A stretch of 64,000 nt of DNA. Origin: Paenibacillus sp. FSL K6-3182 (lineage in GTDB: Bacteria; Bacillota; Bacilli; Paenibacillales; Paenibacillaceae). Shown in pieces: positions 56,102 to 64,000 of this stretch (positions within the stretch are counted from its first letter, which is position 1; each line of letters begins with the position of its first letter). The notes below the pieces were generated by a model. The model was not told the origin of the DNA and did no database searches. It saw only the letters and a list, made by a program, of their open reading frames with translations. The DNA lies in assembly GCF_037976325.1 (NCBI RefSeq), contig NZ_CP150265.1, forward strand, positions 5,079,501 through 5,143,500, in the 5' to 3' direction. The position numbers were made by a program, and so were the translations under genes.

Positions 56102-57887
56102 GTCCGTCATCTCCTTTCTGTGAATAAGGCGCTGCAATCAATAATGGCATACGTATTCGAACGAGGGTTCCTTCCTCGCCCGATATAAGTTCAATCACTC
56201 CCTCACGCTTAAAGAGCAGCTCCAGCCTTTCTCTTAAATTGCTCAGTCCAATCCCGTGTCCGCTGCGTCTCCCCTTATTGCGGGCTGCCTCTTCCATCCC
56301 AATTCCGTTATCTTCCACTTCCAGAACAAGCTCGCTCCCCTCCGCTCGCGCCCTGACCCATATGGTGCCACGACCTTCAGACATATTAAAGCCGTGGGCG
56401 ATAGAGTTTTCTGTCAGAGGCTGCAAACTAAATTTGGGAACAAGCGCATACTGTACCGATTCCTCTGTTTCATATTCGATTGTAAACTGTTCTCTAAATC
56501 GAAACGCCTGTATGGATTCATAGGATCGCAGTAAAGTGATCTCTTGTTTAAGTGGAATCAGCTCAATATCGGAATTCAGACTAGCCTCCAATATTAAGCC
56601 TAAAGAAGTACAAATACCCGCAATGGCGTCCTGTTTCTCTTTTCTTGCAATCCATTTGACAGTGTTCAACGTATTCAAGAGAAAATGCGGGTTCATTTGG
56701 TAGAGCAGCATTTGAAAACGGACTACCTGCTTTTGCCGCTCCTCCTGTTTCAGCTTAGCAATTAGCAGAACAACGTCATCAATCATTCGGTTAAAGCTAT
56801 CGCTTAGAGAACGAATTTCATCTGTTGCACCTTGGTTGATCGATATTTTAACATTCAGCTTCTTGTCCGACGCCTCTTCCATGCTTCGTTTCAAAACATA
56901 CAACGGCTTCGTTATTCGGGATGCCAAAAAGAAGGTTACCGTGATGAAAACGATTACCAGAATAATTAGAAACATATAGATCATCAGTCTTAATTGCTTC
57001 ACTTCACGCTGAAGCTCACTTAAGGGCATTTGACTAACGACATACCAATCCAGCTCCTCCACATAACTGTAATTGATTAGTGACAAAGCTCGTTCATCTT
57101 TGTAATGTCCATTTTTTGCATGTGAAGAAATGATCCTTTTCATGCTGTCCACACCGAAAGCGGATTCCTTATTTTGCAAAATGATTTCTTCTTGCCCGGT
57201 AAAGATGGTTAGATCCTGATTGACCGGATTATCTTTTAGCGTATTGTTGAACCATTCCTGAATGTTGATGCTGATACGTGCTAATCCGTAATTTCCCCGC
57301 AGCTCGTCGTCCAGCATCGTATACAGACTTAGCAGCTTATTTCCTTGACTTCCTCTTACATCATTCCAGTCGTTCGCCACCCATCGGTAAGGACGCAAGC
57401 CGATTTGCAACTTATTTTGCCACTCCTGCAATTCTTTCCGTTCGTTTGTCAACTGGTCATTGGGAGCATAGGAGGTGTATACATTGCCATTACGGTCGAT
57501 AAAACGAAAATACAGCTCCGTCTGATGGAAGAAAAAGCTGTTGTTGATTCCGAACATTTTGCTTTCTATTATTTTCTTTCGAACAAAAGGATCATATTTA
57601 TCAGGAGCGTGCATAATCTGGATCAGGCTTTCATCCTGACTCAGCATGGTATTTGCTTTATATGAAAATGCCATCATATCCGTCAAGGATATATACACCT
57701 GCTGCATACGCTCAGACATGCGGTCGATCATATCATTCTGCCGAATCGTTTCGAAATGCTGGAAAAGATAATAAATTGCGATGCACAAAGGAAGCATCAG
57801 TAATGTGATATACGCGATAAACAGTCTATATTTCAACGTATTTGGGAGCCATTTTCTCCGATATTGCATCATTTGTGTATCATTCAC
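56073..57887 (-). CDS. yesM-like: YesM-type sensor histidine kinase, locus 3
   Basis: A 604-residue kinase. Hydrophobic segments near 21-44 and 295-320 enclose an extracellular sensor. After HAMP, the His_kinase domain has His401 in QMNPHFLLNTLNT. The ATPase domain has EVEDNGIGMEEAARNK and GHGIGLSNLRERL near the end. The start is uncertain: GTG 57887 is almost on top of GAGGAG, while ATG 57872 lies 14 bases beyond it. It heads locus 3. Confidence 0.88.
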   Translation of the reverse strand: MNDTQMMQYRRKWLPNTLKYRLFIAYITLLMLPLCIAIYYLFQHFETIRQNDMIDRMSERMQQVYISLTDMMAFSYKANTMLSQDESLIQIMHAPDKYDPFVRKKIIESKMFGINNSFFFHQTELYFRFIDRNGNVYTSYAPNDQLTNERKELQEWQNKLQIGLRPYRWVANDWNDVRGSQGNKLLSLYTMLDDELRGNYGLARISINIQEWFNNTLKDNPVNQDLTIFTGQEEIILQNKESAFGVDSMKRIISSHAKNGHYKDERALSLINYSYVEELDWYVVSQMPLSELQREVKQLRLMIYMFLIILVIVFITVTFFLASRITKPLYVLKRSMEEASDKKLNVKISINQGATDEIRSLSDSFNRMIDDVVLLIAKLKQEERQKQVVRFQMLLYQMNPHFLLNTLNTVKWIARKEKQDAIAGICTSLGLILEASLNSDIELIPLKQEITLLRSYESIQAFRFREQFTIEYETEESVQYALVPKFSLQPLTENSIAHGFNMSEGRGTIWVRARAEGSELVLEVEDNGIGMEEAARNKGRRSGHGIGLSNLRERLELLFKREGVIELISGEEGTLVRIRMPLLIAAPYSQKGDDGHVDDFIGGR

Positions 57888-58200
57888 TCCTCATATCGTT
57901 TTTGAGCCTATCAAGCGCACCTTTCATTTTATCACACCCAAAAACTGAACCAGCAGATTAAAAACTTGTATTTTTATATAACAATTCTTAGAAATTGAGC
58001 ACTAAGGAGATTTATCTCGTCTAACTGGCTGATCCAGCTTGGGTTCTCCTAGACTTATTTAATTGCTGAAGAAGATGACATAATGAGGAGGTTTCGCCTT
58101 GGATTCAGACGGTGTGCTCCTTCATTCGATTCAGCTTTCTCTGTTCAATCCGTCAACATGAACTGACGCTGTAGTTCACTCATTGGGCATTCCAACATAT
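57888..58200. other. Intergenic stretch upstream of locus 3
   Basis: About 310 bases with no convincing gene. It must hold the promoter for the locus 3 kinase on the minus strand. No clear operator or cre was seen. Confidence 0.35.
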
Positions 58201-58234
58201 AAAAAAAATCACGCCCAATGGACGTGATTTTTTT
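58201..58234. terminator. Bidirectional terminator of the CACG-ATGG-CGTG hairpin family
   Basis: AATCACG pairs with CGTGATT, with A8 on one side and T8 on the other and the loop CCCAATGGA. Related hairpins occur at 61452-61494 and 62123-62145. It lies downstream of the collagen-like gene. Confidence 0.7.
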
Positions 58235-58353
58235 ATTGGTGCAGTCAAAAGGTGAGTCAGCACTAGCCTCATCACATTAAACTACTTGCATTTTCATCCG
58301 GATAGTTCTGTAAATTACATTAAACTTATCCGTTCACAATTTTGAAAGAAATC

Positions 58354-59506
<1,153 letters not shown>

Positions 59507-59548
59507 TTGACATGCGAATGACTTCAGTGATATATTGTGCATGCACAA
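59507..59548 (+). promoter_or_regulatory. Promoter with a perfect palindrome over the -10 (GntR operator)
   Basis: TTGACA (59507-59512), 18 bases, TATATT (59531-59536). A perfect 14-bp palindrome, TTGTGCATGCACAA (59535-59548), overlaps the -10 box and start site. The third gene of the operon is a GntR-type regulator, so it is the likely autorepressor. Confidence 0.65.
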
Positions 59549-59577
59549 CATACACAATTAACAAAGGAGTTGATTAT

Positions 59578-60432
59578 ATGCTTGCCTTAGAAATCAAAAA
59601 TTTAAATAAAAAATATGAGCATTTTCATTTAAAAGACGTATCTTTTCAACTGGAAAAGGGTTATATTATGGGATTTATCGGAGCCAACGGCGCAGGAAAA
59701 ACAACGACAATAAAAGCCATTTTGAATTTGATTCATAAGGATAGCGGCGAGATTAGTATTTTGGGCAAGGAGATGACCAAACACGAGCTCGAACTAAAAC
59801 AAGAAATTGGCTCTGCCTTTGGTGACATCAATTTCTATACTCGAAACAAAGTCAAAACATTAACTAATGTAATCAAAAAGTTCTATCATAATTGGAATGA
59901 TGAAGCCTATTACAATTATCTCAAGAGATTTAATTTGAATGAAAACAAAAAAATAGCTGAATTATCAACCGGGATGAAAGTGAAATACAGCTTAGCCATC
60001 GCTTTATCACATGGTGCAAAGCTGCTTATTCTTGATGAACCAACAAGCGGACTTGATCCGGTTGCAAGGGACAATTTATTGGATATTTTTCAGGAACTAG
60101 TGGAAGATGGTGAAATCAGCATCCTGTTTTCCACTCATATCACAACTGATTTGGAAAAATGTGCCGATTATATTACTTTTATAGATAACGGACATATTAT
60201 CAACAGCTCTGAGAAAGAAGAATTTATTGATACCTACCGCTTGGTGAGCGGGAAAGAAGAACAATTGGATTTGATAAAAGACCAGTTAATTGCCTACAAA
60301 AAGAATTCATTCGGCTTTACAGCCTTAATCCATACTAAAGACTTTGATCCCTCTTGGAATATTAAATCAACTTTGCCTAGTCTTGAGGAGATTATGATCT
60401 ATTTCGCGAAAAAGGAGATTGTGCATGTATAA
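59578..60432 (+). CDS. ABC transporter ATP-binding protein (YtrB/BcrA-like)
   Basis: A 284-residue ATPase. Walker A is GANGAGKTTT near residue 38, the signature is LSTGMKVKYSLA near 132, Walker B is LLILDEPTSGLDP near 152, and the H-loop is STHIT near 186. The signature has Thr-Gly-Met rather than the common SGGQ, as in small exporters of the YtrB/YhcG type. ATG 59578 has AAAGGAG 8 bases upstream. It overlaps the permease gene by 8 bases. With the permease and YtrA-type regulator it resembles envelope-stress exporters. Confidence 0.87.
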   Translation: MLALEIKNLNKKYEHFHLKDVSFQLEKGYIMGFIGANGAGKTTTIKAILNLIHKDSGEISILGKEMTKHELELKQEIGSAFGDINFYTRNKVKTLTNVIKKFYHNWNDEAYYNYLKRFNLNENKKIAELSTGMKVKYSLAIALSHGAKLLILDEPTSGLDPVARDNLLDIFQELVEDGEISILFSTHITTDLEKCADYITFIDNGHIINSSEKEEFIDTYRLVSGKEEQLDLIKDQLIAYKKNSFGFTALIHTKDFDPSWNIKSTLPSLEEIMIYFAKKEIVHV

Positions 60433-61078
60433 TTTACTAATGAAAGAATTAAAGCTAGGCGTAAGCCCATTCTTTTATATCATGCCTTTTTTGACGGGTG
60501 CTTTAATGCTAATTCCCTCATGGTTATATTTCCTTGTCATCCTCTACTTCTGTTTCCTCACGATACCGAATATGTTTGCAGGGTATAAATCTCAGAATGA
60601 TTTGATATTTACAAACATGCTGCCTGTAACCAAAAAAGACATTGTAAAAGCAAAGGTATACGTTATTGTTATTCTGGAATTAATGCACATCATTGTTGCC
60701 ATGATATATGGTTTGATTACTATTCGCTTATATCCAAATCTGACCTATTTTTTCTTCAAACCATCCTTTGGTTTTTGGGGACTATGCTTCGTTATGATTG
60801 CAATCTTCAACATTATCCTTATATCGATGTATTATAAAACAGCCTATAAATACGGCGCAGCAACGATTGTGTCCATTACAGCTGCGATACTGTTTGCAGG
60901 AGGCGCAGAATGGCTCGGAATACAGAATTCATTTGTGTATGATCTTTTCAAAGGAAATGGTACTGATCAATTGGGAATTCATCTATCCATCTTGTTCTCG
61001 GGCATCGTCATATTTGCGATATTTACGATAATCGCTTATCATATTGCAATCAAACGTTTTCAGAAAGTGGAAATTTAA
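60425..61078 (+). CDS. ABC-2 type permease partner
   Basis: A 217-residue membrane protein with six hydrophobic segments (first near residues 15-45, last near 188-208). It is the size of ABC-2 permeases paired with YtrB-like ATPases. ATG 60425 lies 7 bases after AAAGGAG. It overlaps the ATPase gene by 8 bases and the regulator gene by one. The transported compound is unknown; cell-wall active antibiotics are typical for the group. Confidence 0.8.
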   Translation: MYNLLMKELKLGVSPFFYIMPFLTGALMLIPSWLYFLVILYFCFLTIPNMFAGYKSQNDLIFTNMLPVTKKDIVKAKVYVIVILELMHIIVAMIYGLITIRLYPNLTYFFFKPSFGFWGLCFVMIAIFNIILISMYYKTAYKYGAATIVSITAAILFAGGAEWLGIQNSFVYDLFKGNGTDQLGIHLSILFSGIVIFAIFTIIAYHIAIKRFQKVEI

Positions 61079-61443
61079 TGAACATTGCTATTTCGAACTC
61101 ATCTGATAAACCGATCTATCAGCAGCTTTTTGAACAAATTAGCGCACAAATTCTAAAAGGTGAACTAGAAAATGGTTATAGCTTACCTCCCATACGACAA
61201 GCCGCCACAGAGCTTCGTGTTAGTATCATTACCGTAAAAAAAGCGTGGGAAGAACTTGAACGGCTTGGCTTGATTTATACCGTAACCGGCAAAGGCTGTT
61301 TTGTAGCCGAGCTCTCCCCTGATGAGATGCTGAAAAAACGCAACGAAATGATTATGAAGCAAATGGTTCTAGACACTTCCTATTACAAAACCTTCGGCCT
61401 TACTTTAGAGGAAGTTTTCGAGCTTTTGAAGGAAATTTATTGA
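61078..61443 (+). CDS. ytrA-like: GntR-family regulator, YtrA subfamily
   Basis: A 121-residue regulator. The winged helix is clear: PIYQQLFEQISAQILKGEL, then LPPIRQAATELRVSIITVKK, then LGLIYTVTGKGCFVAE. The short C-terminal helical tail of about 45 residues is the mark of the YtrA subfamily. In B. subtilis YtrA represses its own ABC operon and responds to cell-wall antibiotics. Its ATG overlaps the permease stop (TAATG). Unusually it is the last rather than the first gene of the operon. The palindrome at 59535-59548 is its likely operator. Confidence 0.88.
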   Translation: MNIAISNSSDKPIYQQLFEQISAQILKGELENGYSLPPIRQAATELRVSIITVKKAWEELERLGLIYTVTGKGCFVAELSPDEMLKKRNEMIMKQMVLDTSYYKTFGLTLEEVFELLKEIY

Positions 61444-61451
61444 ATAGGTTT

Positions 61452-61494
61452 AAAACAAATCAACCACGTCCTATGGGCGTGGTTGATTTGTTTT
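61452..61494. terminator. Bidirectional terminator, 20-bp stem
   Basis: A 20-bp stem (61452-61471 with 61475-61494, one G-U pair) with a 3-base loop, A4 and T4 tails. It ends both the ABC operon and the convergent DoxX gene. The core ACCACGTCC-TAT-GGGCGTGGT is related to those at 58201 and 62123. Confidence 0.85.
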
Positions 61495-61514
61495 ATTGGT
61501 GAATCCCACTATCC

Positions 61515-61883
61515 TTACCCAAATAGATTGGACAGTTCATCTGCATATAAAAGCACTACTGCAGCAGCTATCAAAAGATTTAATATGGCAGGGAATATTT
61601 TTCCGATTGGATGTTTGACTCTGAAATGTGTGAGGCATGCCAATAGCATCATGACGCCTACCAATAATGCGGTCCATGCCGCAATCTCCGCATACCAATA
61701 GCCGACAATGAGTCCTATGCAGGCAACAATTTGAACGTAGCCCGTAATGACGCGAAACCATTGAGGAAGTTTAATCGAATCAAACAGTTCAACCTGATGC
61801 TTTGCTCCTACAATCTTGCTTCCTCCAAAAAAAGCCATGGAAAAAAGCAGCCAGCTTTGAAGAACAATGGCTAGTATATGCAT
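61515..61883 (-). CDS. DoxX-family membrane protein
   Basis: A 122-residue protein with four hydrophobic segments, the DoxX length and topology. MAFFGGSKIVGAKHQVELFDSIKLP near the start and FRVITGYVQIVACIGLIVG are typical of the DoxX-like_2 group (KxxG-x-QVxLF). ATG 61883 has AAGGA about 10 bases upstream. A perfect inverted repeat lies 33 bases upstream of the start. DoxX proteins are poorly understood; several are linked to thiol or quinone stress. Confidence 0.75.
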   Translation of the reverse strand: MHILAIVLQSWLLFSMAFFGGSKIVGAKHQVELFDSIKLPQWFRVITGYVQIVACIGLIVGYWYAEIAAWTALLVGVMMLLACLTHFRVKHPIGKIFPAILNLLIAAAVVLLYADELSNLFG

Positions 61884-61915
61884 TTAAAATACTCATCCTT
61901 TCTATTTTCTAATAA

Positions 61916-61931
61916 GACACCATTTGGTGTC
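61916..61931. promoter_or_regulatory. Operator-like inverted repeat upstream of doxX
   Basis: GACACCA-TT-TGGTGTC, perfect 7-bp arms, 33 bases upstream of the DoxX start. Flanking bases extend the symmetry. Its regulator is not encoded beside it. The rest of 61932-62231 holds only the hairpin at 62123. Confidence 0.55.
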
Positions 61932-62122
61932 CTATTTCATAATAGTACACCCACATATGTCTTGTAAAGCATTTATTACGATGTATTTTATGAAAATTTT
62001 ATCCATTTAACGGTTTGGATTCTTAATACTCCGCATGCCAGCTCATCATAAAACATGACGCTTTTATTTTGGCATATTTTAATGGTGCATCTCCCCATAA
62101 GCTATCCACCTAATGAACAGAA

Positions 62123-62145
62123 AACCACGTCCGATGGACGTGGTT
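62123..62145. terminator. Hairpin of the CACG-ATGG-CGTG family
   Basis: AACCACGTCC pairs perfectly with GGACGTGGTT around a 3-base loop. It lies 87 bases downstream of the minus-strand SDR stop. The T-run is weak. Confidence 0.5.
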
Positions 62146-62231
62146 GATTAGTTTAGTATGGTGGAACTTAGAGGGTCCCTGATTTCTACGAGCTAAGCGC
62201 TCTCCTCCTATGGTTAGTTTCACTGCTCCGA

Positions 62232-63110
62232 TCAATTTCCAAAGAAGCCTTTCCGCCTTAGAATATCACATGTATCATTCCATAATTTACTTTGCATCTC
62301 CTTCATTCCCCCAGGATGCACGGGTACTATGGGATCGCCGGCTCCTACATTATAATATCCGCCCGATTTTCCTTGATAGTTAGGATCAGTCATTAGACGA
62401 ATAATGATATCGGCTCCTCTTCGCGGATCCCCAATACGAAAGAAATGGAGTAAACGCTCCAGCAACGAGGCGAACCATAGTTCTCTTCCAAGACCCGTAA
62501 CATTAAATCCCGGATTCAGTGCATGAATGCTGATTCCTGTTCCATCCCATTTACGAGCAAGTTCAGCAGTAAACATAATATTTAAAAGTTTGGTTTTCCC
62601 GTATACCGCGGATGAGCCTCTAGAAGTAAAAGGAGCTGTATCGAGTAAATCCGCCGGTATCTTAAGCTCCCCATGACGGCGAGAAGCCTCAGAAGCAACA
62701 TTAACAACAGTTGCACTTCCTGCTTTTTTCAAGGAATGATGCAAGAGATGGGTCAATAACCATGGCGCAAAATAGTTCACAGCCATCATTTCTGCTAATC
62801 CGTCTGACGTAATCCTCTGTTCAAATGCATGAAGGCCAGCGTTATTTAATAACACGTCAATCTTGGGAACTGCGTCTGATATTTCTTGACCCAAACGATT
62901 GACATCCTTCATTGATGACAAATCACCATAGAAAAAGTTAATTTCAGCTGTTGGTGTCAGCTCCTTGATCATTTTTTCAGTTGCTTCTGCACGACTCTTA
63001 CTCCTCGCGGTTAGAACAAGATGAGCGCCTCGCTTAGCCATTTCGATTGCAACAAGCTGCCCCAAGCCACTTGTAGCGCCAGTAATTACAATTATCGGAT
63101 TTGCTGTCAT
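62232..63110 (-). CDS. Short-chain dehydrogenase (retinol-dehydrogenase-like)
   Basis: A 292-residue SDR. The cofactor motif TGATSGLG is near residue 10, LLNNAG near 86, Ser in VVNVASEASRRHG, and the catalytic YGKTK near 165. Basic residues after strand 2 (TARSKSR) suggest NADPH. The tail with LMTDPNYQGKSGGYYN resembles the WW-domain oxidoreductase/retinol dehydrogenase group. ATG 63110 lies 8 bases from AAAGGAG; an ATG two codons earlier is too close. It diverges from a MarR gene with two operator copies between, so it is probably repressed by it. Confidence 0.85.
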   Translation of the reverse strand: MTANPIIVITGATSGLGQLVAIEMAKRGAHLVLTARSKSRAEATEKMIKELTPTAEINFFYGDLSSMKDVNRLGQEISDAVPKIDVLLNNAGLHAFEQRITSDGLAEMMAVNYFAPWLLTHLLHHSLKKAGSATVVNVASEASRRHGELKIPADLLDTAPFTSRGSSAVYGKTKLLNIMFTAELARKWDGTGISIHALNPGFNVTGLGRELWFASLLERLLHFFRIGDPRRGADIIIRLMTDPNYQGKSGGYYNVGAGDPIVPVHPGGMKEMQSKLWNDTCDILRRKGFFGN

Positions 63111-63181
63111 CTTCATTCTCCTTTATATGGATTGCATGTTTTTCACGGTCATTTTGACATCTTATTGCTGAAAATATATAA

Positions 63182-63223
63182 TTGATATATATCAACTATA
63201 TATAAGTGATTGATATATGTCAA
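63182..63223. promoter_or_regulatory. Twin MarR-type operators
   Basis: TTGATATATATCAA (63182-63195, perfect palindrome) and TTGATATATGTCAA (63210-63223, one mismatch) lie 28 bases apart in the divergent SDR-MarR region. They fit a dimeric MarR protein controlling both promoters. Confidence 0.65.
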
Positions 63224-63275
63224 TTAAATAATGAGTGTGCTTTCTTTGAAAAATCTAGGTTAGGTGGTACCAATA

Positions 63276-63746
63276 ATGAATGAAGAACGTAAAGACACGC
63301 TGAGAGGACAATTAGAGCTGAAGCTCGGCGAACAAATTAACGCCCTCATTAGCGCCTCGCATGCGCTGAATGTCAGAACTTCTGCTTATTTCGATTCCTC
63401 AATACAACCTGCGGCTTTCCATATTGTGAGATGGCTGTACTCCCATGGTCCAACAAGCGCCTCTATCTTGGCAGATTCAACTGCTATGGACCGAAGCTCG
63501 GTCAGCCGTCTCGTCAAACAACTAGAGATTTTGGGTTATGTAAAAAGGGAAAGCTCTCCGGATGATCGCCGAGCGATACTTCTTACTCTCACAGAACTTG
63601 GACGCAAAAAAATATTTGATGCTCTGCGGGATAAGGAAAACGTTTTTTATGAACGCATATCCCAATGGGATAATCAACAACTTGATACATTTATCGAAAT
63701 GCTTAAGTCCATTAATGGATTTGAGCAAAATAATGAGATCCTTTGA
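63276..63746 (+). CDS. MarR-family regulator
   Basis: A 156-residue winged-helix regulator. FHIVRWLYSHGPTSASILAD, then MDRSSVSRLVKQLEILGYV, then the wing RESSPDDRRAILLTLTELG are diagnostic of MarR proteins. I start at ATG 63276, with AGGTGG 8 bases upstream; a GTG four codons earlier has no ribosome site. It is divergent from the SDR gene. The ligand is unknown; such pairs often respond to phenolics or electrophiles. Confidence 0.88.
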   Translation: MNEERKDTLRGQLELKLGEQINALISASHALNVRTSAYFDSSIQPAAFHIVRWLYSHGPTSASILADSTAMDRSSVSRLVKQLEILGYVKRESSPDDRRAILLTLTELGRKKIFDALRDKENVFYERISQWDNQQLDTFIEMLKSINGFEQNNEIL

Positions 63747-63833
63747 ATTGGCCAAGGCTGAAAAATGTACGACATGATCCTAAAAAATCGCCTAATTGGG
63801 CTTGCTCGATCATTGGATCCCCTTGCAAGGCTC

Positions 63834-63887
63834 CACCAAACAACAAATAAACCACTTCAGATGAAGTAGTTTATTTGTTGTTTGGTG
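63834..63887. terminator. Long intrinsic terminator after the MarR-family gene
   Basis: A 25-bp stem with one mismatch (63834-63858 with 63863-63887) and a 4-base loop. The T-tract after it is modest (TTTATTT). It ends the MarR-family gene and may also stop minus-strand transcripts entering from the window edge. Confidence 0.75.
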
Positions 63888-63902
63888 AAGTTTATTTGGG
63901 GC

Positions 63903-63977
63903 CTAACCTCTGACCTCATCGCGCAGCATGCTTTCCAAATGGTTTACTCGAAGATTGATATGACTGGGCTTATTCAT
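63903..63977 (-). CDS. Possible 24-residue small protein
   Basis: An ATG 10 bases after a full AAAGGAG ribosome site opens a 24-codon frame that begins MNKPSHINLRV and ends RDEVRG before a TAG. The second half is charged and could form one amphipathic helix. No family is recognised. Good ribosome-site placement is the only support. It could also be the start of a gene disrupted here, or chance. Confidence 0.3.
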   Translation of the reverse strand: MNKPSHINLRVNHLESMLRDEVRG

Positions 63978-64000
63978 ATTTATTTATCTCCTTTCATCAT

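Overview
The window looks like chromosomal DNA of a spore-forming, Gram-positive, Paenibacillus-like bacterium. I infer this from a four-gene ger spore germination operon, a collagen-like spore-surface type protein, a very large SLH-anchored glycosidase, three sugar ABC transport loci each led by a YesM/YesN-type two-component system, and strong AGGAGG-type ribosome sites. No rRNA, tRNA, CRISPR array or intact transposon was seen.

Layout. 1-6.7 kb: small redox and efflux genes (Fe-S-type regulator with MFS pump, Old Yellow Enzyme, SigJ-like sigma factor). Two junctions here look like deletions: the heads of an Lrp-type regulator gene and a metallo-hydrolase gene are both missing where they meet, and a flavin oxidoreductase is cut off directly before the sigma factor. 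7.1-9.35 kb: an unusual unit made of a promoter overlapped by an inverted repeat, a leader with a complete intrinsic terminator, a predicted nuclease fused to a winged helix, and about 1.4 kb of nested tandem repeats whose main unit resembles the 3' end of that same gene. This is my best candidate for an undescribed system. 9.6-19.4 kb: an MFS transporter and sugar locus 1 (kinase, regulator, two permeases, binding protein, GH63-like hydrolase). 19.6-23.8 kb: the ger operon in the order A-C-D-B. 23.8-27.3 kb: a YwnA/YwnB-like Rrf2 repressor and NAD(P)-binding protein pair with two matching operators, then a TetR-MFS pair. 27.3-40.6 kb: sugar locus 2 (kinase, regulator, binding protein, permeases, GH2 beta-galactosidase, SDR), ending in a divergent pair of GcvPA/GcvPB-like PLP proteins without GcvH or GcvT. 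40.7-46 kb: a second GH63-like hydrolase with a perfect cre, and an FAD oxidoreductase divergent from an AraC regulator. 46-57.9 kb: sugar locus 3, ending in the 1.7-kaa SLH glycosidase. 58-64 kb: a frameshifted collagen-like gene, a YtrA-type ABC operon, a DoxX gene, an SDR-MarR divergent pair and a possible tiny ORF.

How it works together (inference). Each kinase probably senses an extracellular oligosaccharide and activates its neighbouring importer through the AraC-type regulator. None of the three importers has its own ATPase gene, so they probably share an MsmX-type ATPase encoded elsewhere. The three intracellular hydrolases, the surface glycosidase and the oxidoreductases would then degrade the imported glycans, under CcpA control where cre sites are visible.
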